Assembly: GCA_027576995.1 (NCBI GenBank) | Contig: JANBQC010000677.1 | Coordinates: forward strand, 1 to 14,062 | Direction of reading: 5' to 3' | DNA from: Dimargaris cristalligena | Lineage: Eukaryota > Kickxellomycota > Dimargaritomycetes > Dimargaritales > Dimargaritaceae | Length of the DNA: 14,062 bases | In this document: positions 1 through 9,240 of the stretch, in pieces | How the letters are laid out: the number at the start of each line of letters is the position of its first letter | Numbering within the stretch: the stretch's first letter is position 1 | Notes under the pieces: generated by a model | The model's input: only the letters and a program-made list of their open reading frames with translations | What the model was told of the DNA's origin: nothing | Databases searched by the model: none | Translations under genes and position numbers: made by a program

Positions 1-610
1 GGAAATCTAATAAAGAACAATCAATATTCCAAACATAACCAGAAATATGTGAATGAAAGGGTTGGTGGGGTGAATTGTAAAACTATCTCGATTGGACTAT
101 ATATAATCATCTATTGAGGAATAGATTATCACTATTTCGTCCAAATGGGACACCTATCAATATAAGTTTTAAATATGTGTGAAACTCGGCCCAGTTGTAT
201 AGGATTTTAAATGAAATTGCTGTATCCGCAGTCACGGTAGGGCCTGGCCCTGGTCATCAAAATGGCACAACTCCATTAGAGTTCTCCGGTACAGCCGGGA
301 CTATGACCCCAGTTACTATGGCCGAAGATCAGTGTGTTTTACAGCCACCCTTGACCCGGCCAGGGACTCCCTGTTAAACCTCCCTCCTTCCCTTCGCCAG
401 TATTGCGATATATTAGTGCATGTCATTCCCGAGGGTTTGATGAAATTACTGCTGGCCCTTCTAATGGCTTGGATGTTAGTTATTGGTTATATAAAAGTGC
501 ACTGCCAGCGCACCTTGATTCCCCAGTTTACTAGCCTTCCCAACGCTGCCATTAAGATTCACACTATAAGTTACTCCTCATTAAATACGCCCATACCATT
601 CACTAATACA

Positions 611-714
611 ACAATATATGGGTCGGAAAATAGGCGGAATAGTCATGCTTAATCAGTAGTATTTGCCTCATCCAACGGATTTTTCATCATATAGTCTGGT
701 TGAATCTTTCCCAT
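611..714 (-). repeat. Left copy 1 of the outward-facing dispersed repeat (decayed coding fragment)
   Basis: Read on the minus strand, this stretch aligns almost base for base with 13787-13880 on the plus strand. Shared blocks in order include TTCAAC, GAAAAATCC, GATGAGGCAA, CTACTG and a final CCCATAT, with a short gap of a few bases before CTACTG. Translation of the minus strand gives KNPLDEAN, against KNPFDEAS in the right copy. After a stop, the frame equivalent to PIYILV of the right copy reads PYIVVLV. The intervening LLIKHDY-like segment is in a different frame, so this copy has at least one frameshift as well as stops. An open minus-strand frame extends upstream from it to about 808. The repeat relationship is clear; the Crinkler-like origin is inferred from the right copy. 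Confidence 0.82.
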
Positions 715-719
715 ATATA

Positions 720-739
720 TATCAAAAGTCCTTTTGATA
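720..739. repeat. Short inverted repeat (9-bp arms, 2-bp spacer)
   Basis: TATCAAAAG at 720-728 is followed after two bases by its exact reverse complement CTTTTGATA at 731-739. It lies only a few bases beyond the upstream end of the left repeat copy. It contains one TGATAA site, so it could be a hairpin, a paired GATA-type site or a scar at a repeat edge. It could also be a chance palindrome in AT-rich DNA. Confidence 0.6.
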
Positions 740-830
740 AATGTTTTCACTATAGGGGGAAAAATACATTTACTTGTCGACTTCAGGTTTATGAGAGCAC
801 ACGACACTCAATACGAAATTGGGGCAACAC

Positions 831-883
831 TCATTGAATAAAAAGCGACAGAATGCTAGATAGCGCTAACAGGCTACGGTGTC
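831..883 (+). repeat. Degenerate direct repeat, copy A
   Basis: This segment starts with TTGAATAAA, continues to ATGCT and ATAGC, and ends near CTAC. It aligns with 1163-1212 if a few small gaps are allowed. The offset between the two TTGAATA blocks is 333 bases. The match is imperfect and short, so it is a moderate-confidence repeat in the same decayed flank. Its relation to the outward-facing repeat family is not visible. Confidence 0.45.
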
Positions 884-1162
884 GGAGTATCAAAATTAAA
901 GTGAAAAATGCCTCGAAGATGGCTAACTAAATCACACATGGTAACCCTCATTTAAAACGGCAGCAGTCGGGCTGCTCAGGCGGTCGTTCAACCAACAACC
1001 TAGGATAAATACTACAAAGTGGAAGAGGCTGTGGAATATGGGGGACTGATGGATTGGTGGCTTCGGTTATTCTATTACAAACTAATTAATAGTGACATGA
1101 CTGAAGTCCCGGCCCTATTGATATACCGATTTGTGTTGATTAAGGAAGAATTTGTAGTCATC

Positions 1163-1212
1163 TATATTGAATAAACGGACGGATGCTCTAAATAGCTCAA
1201 TCTACATGTGGC
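1163..1212 (+). repeat. Degenerate direct repeat, copy B
   Basis: This is the partner of 831-883. Common blocks in order are TTGAATAAA, ATGCT, ATAGC and CTAC, with small gaps between them. No coding signal is recognised in either copy. Confidence 0.45.
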
Positions 1213-1609
1213 CCCAGTCGCTGGATGTGACTAATTAAAGCAGGTGGAACATCAGTCAACCAAATAATGCCCAGAATTATAGAGTTTTCTAAATATGGGT
1301 ATATGGTGAGGAAACGGATTAGCCCAAAAGTCCATCAGATAATTCGATGGGTTTATCGGTCGCCAATACAGCCTTATATATATACTGCGGAAATTTTCCC
1401 CTTTTTGAGAATAGAGGTGAGGAGTACTCAAAGGAGGTGCTTACACTCAACAATCAAAACGCCCCCCCCCTCTTTGGATACATTATCATATTTGGAGTCT
1501 ACATATTTTATTATTACTATTGAAGCATTTTTAAGAATTGCCTTTGCAAATGTCTTGTTTTTCTCAAGCATAACTTCTCTTTATCAGTTAAATAAAGTTA
1601 TTGATGATA

Positions 1610-1711
1610 GATGAATGGCCAAATTGGCGGGATATTCATGTCTAATCAGCCATCCTGTTGGTCTGACTGGTTAATTGTTTATATATATATTTACCATCTG
1701 GTGAATCCTCC
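1610..1711 (-). repeat. Left copy 2 of the outward-facing dispersed repeat
   Basis: On the minus strand this matches left copy 1. In the 30-base core (1620-1649 against 627-656) 24 of 30 bases are identical, centred on CTGATTA, CATGA and CCGCC. The upstream end GATTCACCAGA matches GATTCAACCAGA of copy 1. It also matches the right copy through TGGCTGA and ATCCC-CCAATT. Translation gives LIRHEYPANLAIHL, which lines up with LLIKHDYSAYFPTHIL of copy 1 and with LLAENKHPTNSPIYILV at the right edge. An upstream YKWRI in the same frame may correspond to the L-x-L-W-x-V segment of Crinkler headers, but this is weak. The fragment carries stops and is not functional. Confidence 0.7.
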
Positions 1712-2318
1712 ATTTATATCTTAATCAAAATCCTAAGCAGCTTCGGTTGAAGTTTACGAAGCCGACGGTATAACCAATGATTCATTTCTAACTCATAAAA
1801 ACACCAATACCCCAAAGTCACTGGGGCTTTCTGGATTAAGCATGACTTCGATACTAATATGGAGAAATACATCGCATATAATATTCATTTGATAAGTAAT
1901 TTCAAACATTCGTTGAGGGACTGCATCGAAACATTGAAATAAAGGCAAAATAGGCTGTGCGAATAAGGCGGAGTTACAATTAATATGATTACAGCATAAA
2001 AGGTAAGGAGGTGGGGTAAGCAAACTGAGTAGTGTGTGTGTGTAAGTCAATTTGACAACAAAAAAAACAAAAGTTTGATATTCGCCAATATTTAGTAGGT
2101 AAAGGAACTGAAAGAATGAATTAGTATGGAGTGTCTATAAATATACGACAAAGGACAAGAAATATACCCACGTGTCTATAAGATAGCATTTGGATTCAAG
2201 ATCAAATATAAAGCGGTATAATGAAAGTGAGCGCTGGGGAAAAATTACATTTCAAAGCCACACGTTAGAAGGAATACACCTTGGTAATATCTCAACTAGG
2301 AACATCATATCCATCAAC

Positions 2319-5270
2319 TTAGGTACGACTGTAGACTGGGTAGTGGGTGAACGAGTGGGGCGACGAGGAAGTGGGCGATTTCGTGCTTTGGCAGGTAACC
2401 GGCGTACTTATTGGATTTAATTCAGGCAAACCTCGGTTAAGGGGGAGAGCCATTGCCTGGTTCAATAAATGACCGCCTCCCTGGCTGAAAGGATGGGATG
2501 TTGGGGGAGGGTTGTTGCGCGCGTTACTATTACTATTTCCATTGACAATCATGTTCAGCGGTGGTAACGGAGTCGGCAACGACTTGGGCATACTACTCGC
2601 GGGCAGCGATGGGCGAACCGCTACGGAACTAGATGAGGGGGGGGGCGAAGCACGCTGTATGGTCAAAGTGGCGGGCGGGAGATTCGATCGCTGTTCTCCA
2701 CGCTGGTACTCCCGACTGTCGCCTGCATTATTTCCAGCATTGACCCCATGTCGATTAGGGTACTCAAGGGAGTGCTGGGAATGATGGTGGTAGTCATCCG
2801 TACGGAAATTGAAATAGGACGGCGAATGGGGCGGCGAATGAGTGTGGCCACCGCTTCCATGACTTCCGTATGATGGACGACGTGAGGCAGGATGCTCCTC
2901 CAAGGGGGCGTGATCGTACGGCACGGTGTTGGGACTCCGTTCCGGATGAGCTGGGGAGGGCCTATTCGTAGCCGAAGCGGATGACGATGCCGAATGAGGT
3001 GGGGGGCGATGGCTGGGGCGGTAAGAGTGATGGGGCGCAGAATGACCACCACCGCTACCATTACAATCCTCAGCATTTCGGGAACCTAGCACACAGTCTA
3101 AATCCTGAATCAGGGATGTGGTCTTCGATAGCAAACCGCGAAGCCGCTCGGTCTCCTCATGAAGACACTGTCGGTGCTGCATCATCTCATCACGGTTAAA
3201 AGACTTGGGCTCGGGCGGGCCGTGGTAATAGGAATGATTATCTTCAGGGGCGCGAGTATACACAGGGTAATGATAGGGCTCGCTGGCAGCTGCCGGGGCG
3301 GATATGGACGGCAACGGCGCCTGGTGACCCCGATGGGATGATCGGTGATGATGATGGGACGGCTGATGAACGTGCGATGAAGAATGAGCATGCCGATAGG
3401 TCGAGTGGGAATGGGCTGACTCCCGACCGCCATAGCCAGCCGTCTCATGTGGGGCAGGGGCAGACTGACGGTGAGGCGACTGTTCACCGGCGGTGGCAGG
3501 GTAATAGACGGGAGTGTGGGTTACCCGATAATCACCACCGTTGTTATCGGCCGACCGGACTTCACTGGCTGGATTGCGGGGGGACACGGCCGAATGAGGG
3601 GGCGAATACGCCGGGGGCGCTAAGTAAGGGGCCGACATCGCCGCAGTCGATGGGGCTGCCGTCACCGACCCAGTATGGCGACCATCGCCAGAACCGTTCA
3701 AGGGAGGCAAATTAAAATGGAGGGAAAAGTCCGAGCGGGGATGGGGTGGGGAACCGGCCGAAGCCGGAGTGGTATAGTGGACCGGCGGGGAGTGGGCCAC
3801 CGAAGGGTGAGAAATGCCAGCAAGCGACATGGGTGGCACGGACACTCCGTCCGAACCCCGGGCGCGTTTGGGTGGGGAGGGCAGCATGTCGGGATGGAAG
3901 GGGTGATGGTCCTCCACCTGCACATTGACTGGGGCGCGTAGAATATGCTCCTCCCGGGGCCGCTTGCGGAGTGGGAAGTGGTCTTCGATGGCGGGGACTT
4001 CACCCATTACGGGGATGATTTCACCCGGGGCTGGGCCGCTGGAGAGGGGGCCATCCCGACGGGCTGAGAGGCCATTATGCGAGGAATAGGGTAACTGGGG
4101 AGGGGAAAGATTAACACCGCTGGCTGAACCATTACCGCCATGTTGGTGGTGGTGATGGTGGGAATGATGGTGGCGACCGGGTCCTTGAGAGACAGTCGGC
4201 TTAAGGTCACCGGAAGGAGTTTGAGAACTCGATTGCTCGGGCGAGTGCGCGGCGGTTTGTTTCGGGGCCACCGCGGCACGCTTACGGCGTTTAATCACGG
4301 ACCGCTTCATATGGACGGGCCGATGGACGCCGTGTAGCTTATAGTAAAGACCACAGGCATTACAGATGGTATTGCCGTCAGCATCCCGGCGCCATAGGGG
4401 CGTGTGGTCGGTCTCGCAGTTGAAGCACTTGCTAGGTAGGCGGTGCATATGGGTTTGATTGAAGGCAGGGCAACCCCCGCATGCAGCGGACCCACCGGTA
4501 CCATTACAGTGACCGTCACCGGGGCAGTCTCCATCGGCGTGTTGGGCGTCTTTAACCTCTTCGGGCCCATGGGCTCCGGTTACAGTGGCATGACCAGCCG
4601 AGGCCGGTAGATGGGCGTTGCTGGCGTTGACAGCAGCTGCACTGCCGTTCGCATTGGAGTCCCAGGCGGGCTCCTGGGTGGCTATGTTGGCACCAGCACT
4701 GCTGTTCCGCTTCTTACTGTTGTTGCCCTTGAGCCAAAACGGACGGACTTTACCGTAGGAACGGTAGTATAGGCCACAGGCATTACAAATGGGCTGGCCC
4801 TGTTCGTCCCGACGCCAGAGCGGAGTAGTATTAGTATGGCAATTGGAGCATTCCAGGGCAGAAACGGTGGAGAAAACGTCTTTGCGTGCGGCCAGGCCCG
4901 TCTTGGGCTTAGCTGAAGCGTGGGCGGGGGATTTCCCGACGGGTTTGGCGGGCGGGGTCGAGGTCGCCACTACTAAGCTGGGCTCCGGAGAAACGGTCAG
5001 GGAAGGGGAGACTTGGCCGTAATGAGGTAGCGCAGACAGAACCAGGGCAGCCTCGTTGGTGGCGGGTGATTCGGAACGTGGACTAAGGCTAGGACTGGGC
5101 TCATGGCTGGTCTGGGGGCTGTTCAGCGGATGGGGCGGTGAACGGGAATCGTGGGGGTCGATGAGGGGGCGTTTAGATGGAGCAGAAGGGACGACGTATG
5201 GGTGGGCATAACGGGGATCAGATTCCAAGCCTGAATTACTGCTACGACGGACTGAGTTCGGAACGGACAT
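2319..5270 (-). CDS. sreA: GATA-type zinc-finger repressor of siderophore and iron uptake (SREA/Urbs1/Fep1 family)
   Basis: 983 residues, one exon, ATG at 5268-5270 and TAA at 2319-2321. The first ATG follows an in-frame TAG at 5292-5294, so this start is preferred unless an upstream intron exists. GATA finger 1 is C141/C144/C162/C165 and finger 2 is C282/C285/C303/C306, both with TPLWRRD and ICNACGLYY. Between them lies C249-X5-C255-X8-C264-X2-C267, the cysteine motif that in Fep1/SRE/Urbs1 senses iron. The basic tail [10 protein letters not shown] (322-331) follows finger 2 and is a likely DNA-contact and nuclear-localisation segment. A His tract (367-377) comes next. Other basic patches are near 434-439 and 468-471. 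A predicted coiled coil spans about 692-730, with heptad positions L703, L710, L724 and L714, I721, L728; Fep1 dimerises through a comparable C-terminal segment. The rest is low-complexity Pro/Ser/His linker. In the family, iron-loaded protein binds WGATAA sites and represses siderophore and iron-transport genes in the nucleus. The family is near certain; the exact orthologue name depends on the organism. Confidence 0.93.
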   Translation of the reverse strand: MSVPNSVRRSSNSGLESDPRYAHPYVVPSAPSKRPLIDPHDSRSPPHPLNSPQTSHEPSPSLSPRSESPATNEAALVLSALPHYGQVSPSLTVSPEPSLVVATSTPPAKPVGKSPAHASAKPKTGLAARKDVFSTVSALECSNCHTNTTPLWRRDEQGQPICNACGLYYRSYGKVRPFWLKGNNSKKRNSSAGANIATQEPAWDSNANGSAAAVNASNAHLPASAGHATVTGAHGPEEVKDAQHADGDCPGDGHCNGTGGSAACGGCPAFNQTHMHRLPSKCFNCETDHTPLWRRDADGNTICNACGLYYKLHGVHRPVHMKRSVIKRRKRAAVAPKQTAAHSPEQSSSQTPSGDLKPTVSQGPGRHHHSHHHHHQHGGNGSASGVNLSPPQLPYSSHNGLSARRDGPLSSGPAPGEIIPVMGEVPAIEDHFPLRKRPREEHILRAPVNVQVEDHHPFHPDMLPSPPKRARGSDGVSVPPMSLAGISHPSVAHSPPVHYTTPASAGSPPHPRSDFSLHFNLPPLNGSGDGRHTGSVTAAPSTAAMSAPYLAPPAYSPPHSAVSPRNPASEVRSADNNGGDYRVTHTPVYYPATAGEQSPHRQSAPAPHETAGYGGRESAHSHSTYRHAHSSSHVHQPSHHHHRSSHRGHQAPLPSISAPAAASEPYHYPVYTRAPEDNHSYYHGPPEPKSFNRDEMMQHRQCLHEETERLRGLLSKTTSLIQDLDCVLGSRNAEDCNGSGGGHSAPHHSYRPSHRPPPHSASSSASATNRPSPAHPERSPNTVPYDHAPLEEHPASRRPSYGSHGSGGHTHSPPHSPSYFNFRTDDYHHHSQHSLEYPNRHGVNAGNNAGDSREYQRGEQRSNLPPATLTIQRASPPPSSSSVAVRPSLPASSMPKSLPTPLPPLNMIVNGNSNSNARNNPPPTSHPFSQGGGHLLNQAMALPLNRGLPELNPISTPVTCQSTKSPTSSSPHSFTHYPVYSRT
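2637..2645 (-). repeat. C9 homopolymer inside the repressor coding sequence
   Basis: Nine C in a row on the coding strand encode Pro876-Pro878. The run is in frame as given. A gain or loss of one base would change the last roughly 105 residues, including the terminal HYPVYSR motif. Confidence 0.85.
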
Positions 5271-5663
5271 GTAAAGGGGATTAGTTGAGCACTACTAGTT
5301 AAAGGGATGAAAATCAAGGGATTTAGGTGGGGGGAGCTTGGGGATAAATTCAAGCCAGGGATAAACCAATATTAAAAATCAAATAAACGGCCAAATAATA
5401 ATGTAATGGTGATAGACTATAGGAGAAAAATATCCAGGCAAACCAAAATTAATATATGCGTCGGATAACTCAGGGACTGATGAAGGTGCAAGGGGACTTG
5501 ACAGGTGAGCACAGTACACGACTTAGAGGACCACTGAATGAAGTGCGTGGAAATAGAGATGTTTAGGGAAAAAAGAAGGGATGTTTGGGGTTTTAGAACC
5601 GAGAAAAATCAATAAGCTAATGATGAGGCAATGGTTATTAATATGTGATAGAGAGGGAACTAC

Positions 5664-5679
5664 TAGGTAGGTAGGTAGG
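5664..5679. repeat. (TAGG)4 microsatellite
   Basis: Four perfect tandem copies of TAGG lie within the upstream region of the repressor, about 0.4 kb from its start codon. Confidence 0.9.
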
Positions 5680-5746
5680 TTATCAATGAGGTAAGAAAGG
5701 ACCCTTAACTATGTACAATAGATGATGATGGTAAAAGGCAACGAAC

Positions 5747-5764
5747 AGTAGTAGTAGTAGTAGT
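5747..5764. repeat. (AGT)6 microsatellite
   Basis: Six perfect tandem copies of AGT lie in the upstream region of the repressor. Confidence 0.9.
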
Positions 5765-6055
5765 GATCAGATAGAGAGGAAGGGTGGGGGGAGGAGGTGT
5801 TCCGTAGCAGTATATTCAGACTGTTGTGTCAGTAGTAGTTACAACCCAAATAGTACAAAGGATATACGTCGAAATGGGGAGGAGGGTCCCTTAGTCGCGC
5901 TAAACGGTGGACTAATATGATGATGGATCCACGAGGAATATCACAGGGAAAGAGAGAGGCGGTGGTGCACCGGGCGCAGAACCTCGTCGAGCTTTAAGCG
6001 AATGAGATAGAGGAATAGACAGTAGAGGGATACTGAATATAGAGGGGGATTGGGT

Positions 6056-6076
6056 CGATAAGGGTTGATGATAATA
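6056..6076 (+). promoter_or_regulatory. Candidate paired GATA sites upstream of the repressor
   Basis: Two GATAA motifs (CGATAA and TGATAA) lie within about 20 bases, roughly 0.8 kb upstream of the start codon. Fungal SRE-type repressors bind HGATAR/WGATAA sites, often in pairs, so these could serve autoregulation or regulation by another GATA factor. Such short motifs are frequent by chance. Confidence 0.25.
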
Positions 6077-6231
6077 GTGGAGAAATAATAAGACGACCGA
6101 ATCAGAGATTGGATAAGGGCAGTATAGATGTAGAGAGTCCCGGGATTGGGAGGGATAAAATGACGCGAAAAATGGGAGCGGTAAAAAATGGTGGGATTAA
6201 AATCGGATCGCGTGCGCTCGATATAAACCGG

Positions 6232-6243
6232 GGATTATAATCC
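6232..6243. repeat. 12-bp perfect palindrome
   Basis: GGATTATAATCC is its own reverse complement and stands out in purine-biased DNA, where perfect palindromes are disfavoured. It could be a dimeric-protein site in the upstream region of the repressor, but nothing else supports this. Confidence 0.3.
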
Positions 6244-8133
6244 GGTGAACGCTTTTGCCAGAGCGGTGATCCGACTATATGACGAAGTAGTGAAGGGGTG
6301 TTGGGTGACAGAAAAAACGGGGGCGCCTGCTAACGACGAAATCATGAGGCGGAGAGTCACGGATATCGGTATAGGAGATTCAACGAACGGGGGTAAAAGG
6401 GGGGAAAGGGGTAGGGAATAACAAATAAGAAAGGAAGAGGGAGGGAGGAAGGGTCTTTGGGTACGATTGAAGACTCCAGCTAATATGGGCAAATATATTC
6501 GCGTAGAACGGAGAGGGTTTCCACGGCGAGTTAGTTAATAGGGTAAGCGGCGGGAAGGCACGTTGAGTCGGTGTGGACAAGGTTCAGTCCGGTGATGGGT
6601 CGAAAAGCGACTGGAGGGGTGGGATGGGTTAGAGGGGGTGGAAATCAGGGCAACAGTCAGTCAAAGGTAAGCACAGGAATAGGTATTAGGTAAAAGAGGG
6701 AGGGAGGGAAAGAGAGAAAAAAAGAACAAAGGAAAGTTCAAGGGTGAAACGAGTTCAGGACAACTGGTCAGTCAGGTGAAGCAGGCAGGGGGAGAAAGAC
6801 AGCTAAAATAGGACAATAATAATATTCACAGGCGGAATGAACAAGCAAGCTTAAACAGGGTCAGTATATAGAGAGAGGTTCGCAATACAGACTAGTTACC
6901 ACCTAAACTTGTGTGGTTGAGGGGGAAAGAATGCTGAAGAGAAAAGGCGGAGAATGGTTCAGGACAGAGACTAGAGAGAGAAAGAGACGGTAAGTTCAAA
7001 GGCAATAGAAGGAACTATTAAGCAAAAGGGAGGGTTAACAAGAAGGGTTGAGAATCCCAGAAATAATGAAGAAGGACTTTAAAAGGTAGGACCGAATGCG
7101 GTAAGGATAAACTGAGGCAAGCAAAATGTGTGGGGGGAGAGGAAATAGCCCTGAGGACCGGGGCACCGAAGTAGTTTTATACAATGATGACGGGTGGTTG
7201 GTTGGTGGGAATGGGGCAAAGGAGAGAGAATAAAGATGGGACGGATGGTCCCATCAGTGCTTTTCGCTCACACACCCACAAAGGGGGTTAGATTGATGGT
7301 GGATAACAAAATGCCGAAACTGACCAGGAAAAAGAGGGAGGGGGAGAGAGGTGTTCCACGCAAGTCAGAAGTTCCGAAACACCACAATGATAAGGAAGGC
7401 GATGGGAAGGGGGGGAACAGGCACTATTTGACACTTACCTAAACGGGAACTATAGAAACGATACTACTAGATGGCCGGAATAGAAAATAGAGGGAAGGAA
7501 TATGGGGTTGTTAGGCACACGATAACAAAACGGGGAGGGGGAGATGCTGGAAGATAAGCAATTTGCACTTATTTGGGTAGATGGCAATTTAAGGTAACCA
7601 GGGCTACATTTAGAGAGAATGGAGGGAGGGAGGGCTGATTACAAGAGCAGCCGCTGTAGAAGAAGAATCCATCATCCACCCTCACACACCCGCCGTGTGC
7701 ATACACTGTGACAGGCACAGCTAGTGAAGGTAGGGTAAGGTGGGGTGGTGAGGATGGTGGCGGGTTGAGTAAATGCGCCGCTTGGGCCTCGGCTTTGCTT
7801 ATTACAATGCTTCCGTATAGAGAGAGCCCCCCGTCTTGTACATGTATTATTTATATGCACATCCCACGTATCAAAAAAAGAACTACCGGCCACGGAATAA
7901 TGAGGGTTAGGGGGAGGGAGCAAACCCCTCTCTCTCACCACAGGTGACCGCCGCATTGTAATAAAAAGGGGAGACGGAAGAGGGAGACAGAAGACTCTCT
8001 CGGGTGGCAACATGGAGAGATAACCCCACAAAATGGATTGTGCAACCACCCAAAACTAATGATAGAGAGGAGGAAACGGGGGGAGACAAGAGAGTGTGAA
8101 AGATACGCCAATTATAGCCACCAGGGCTGAACA

Positions 8134-8152
8134 AGATAACGATAGCGATAAT
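8134..8152 (+). promoter_or_regulatory. Candidate triple GATA cluster
   Basis: Three GATA cores begin at 8135, 8141 and 8147, spaced exactly six bases apart, in the contexts AGATAA, CGATAG and CGATAA. This is the densest GATA cluster I see in the window. It is about 2.9 kb upstream of a gene that itself encodes a two-finger GATA factor. The binding role is inferred. Confidence 0.3.
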
Positions 8153-8728
8153 GCTTTAAATAAAAACTTACCCACTGGGGTGCTGAGGGTGTATCACACG
8201 AGGGCTTGGGCCAGGCGATGGTAGTACACGAATACTACCAAGACAAAAGAGCTGGTTCGGCGACTAGTCTAATAATCCGATGGTGATAATAAGAAAATAT
8301 ACGGCGAGGGGGAGCTAGGCCGGAAGGCCGATAGCGGCTGCATTGGGTTTTAATTGAGCCCTCTAAATATAATAAAATAGTTTAGGGCCTGTGTGCTCTG
8401 TACAAGCGCTAGTTGGGTATTATAGGGCCAGTCAATAATATTCAATCCAAACGGGTTCACGGATACGAACGACGGAGGCGCAGGAAGGGTGAACGAGACG
8501 AAGTTTACACGACCCCTAGATTACCAATGGGGGGGATAAAAGGAACTAATAATATTAGAAAAAGAAGGGGGCAGTAGAAAGAATATGGTCCGCCGAAGCT
8601 GCAGGAAAGGAAAGGGAAGGAAAGGACAGAGGAGGAGTGAATGCGGTGTTTATAGAGCGCAGATATTCCCACCGTTCGGATGTCACGGGGTTTAGCGTGG
8701 ACTAGCCATGGAGGGCCAGGAGCGCCGC

Positions 8729-8750
8729 ATATATATATATATATATATAT
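8729..8750. repeat. (AT)11 microsatellite
   Basis: Eleven perfect AT dinucleotides are followed by TTATAA. The tract lies close to the right end of the purine-rich block. Confidence 0.95.
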
Positions 8751-8890
8751 TTATAAGAATGGGAGGGGAGAGAAGAAAAGAGAAGAGGCTGGCTGCCAAG
8801 GTCGGCAGCGGGCATATAGTGTGGTGGCTATAATAGTAGCATATAATCTACGGGACGGGGAATTCTAGGGAGGGGGAGAGATAAAGGGGG

Positions 8891-9240
8891 GGTGCCTCAC
8901 TCAACAAGCTCCCACGACATCCCCCCCCCTTCACCATATAAGATTACGAACAAAGCATATACGGAGAAGGATTGGCCATCACCGAATTTCTTAGATTGCG
9001 ATAATAAGCCAGTAGAGTACTCCATACTACGTTCCTACACTGCGCTGGCTAACCAACAGCGCATATACACTCGGGACTATCAGAAAAGGGAAATTGTTAT
9101 CATCAAATGAAAGGAGAGGAAGAGAGATCTAGTGGATGGCTATGATAGGTGGAAAAAAAGGCGCAGCTGACTGTAAAAATAGGGCCATGATAGTAAAAGT
9201 GGGGCACATCGTCTTCCCGTGGTATGGCGGCGGTGATGGA
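8891..9240. other. Transition between purine-rich and pyrimidine-rich blocks
   Basis: The purine bias of the preceding 3.6 kb is largely lost here before the opposite bias begins near 9241. A C9 run lies at 8921-8929. An open plus-strand frame covers 8892-9110 (about 72 codons, no ATG start). It includes the segment KPVEYSILRSYTALANQQR and has no simple repeats after its first third. I do not recognise it. It could be a decayed gene fragment or chance. Confidence 0.4.

Larger units (their letters stand above)
1..2318. other. AT-rich gene-poor left flank with decayed repeats
   Basis: No intact gene is recognised here. The DNA is much more AT-rich than the repressor gene next to it; for example only 14 of the 60 bases at 1501-1560 are G or C. 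Open frames up to about 115 codons occur (for example 332-652 plus, 1267-1614 plus, 1793-2050 minus), but none has a recognisable motif. What can be supported is repeat debris: two minus-strand copies of the family also found at the right edge (611-714 and 1610-1711), a degenerate direct repeat (831-883 and 1163-1212), and a near-perfect palindrome at 720-739. The 3' end of the repressor transcript must lie in the right-hand part, but no clear AATAAA-type signal is seen just downstream of its stop codon. Confidence 0.7.
5271..8890. other. Long purine-rich region upstream of the repressor
   Basis: About 3.6 kb without a recognisable gene. The plus strand is strongly purine-rich over most of its length; for example 50 of 60 bases at 6661-6720 are A or G. 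In the direction of the repressor it is therefore a CT-rich upstream region and leader, a composition common near fungal transcription starts but unusually long here. A short interruption near 7660-7730 is not purine-rich. It contains microsatellites and scattered GATA motifs. Open frames here (for example 7194-7442 plus, 7672-8049 minus) are low-complexity products of the base bias. The promoter and 5' untranslated region of the repressor must lie in the left part; no convincing TATA box is seen. Confidence 0.65.

Noticed and set aside
332..652. 106-codon plus-strand frame with a hydrophobic stretch, possible small membrane protein
   Set aside because: It overlaps a minus-strand repeat copy, lacks recognisable homology and lies in decayed DNA.
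2512..5022. Many open frames on the plus strand and in other minus frames across the repressor gene
   Set aside because: They are shadows of a GC-rich coding sequence with biased codons. None carries a motif, while the 983-residue frame has clear zinc fingers.
7897..7920. GGGTTAGGGGG resembling a telomere repeat
   Set aside because: A single copy in purine-rich DNA with no tandem array.
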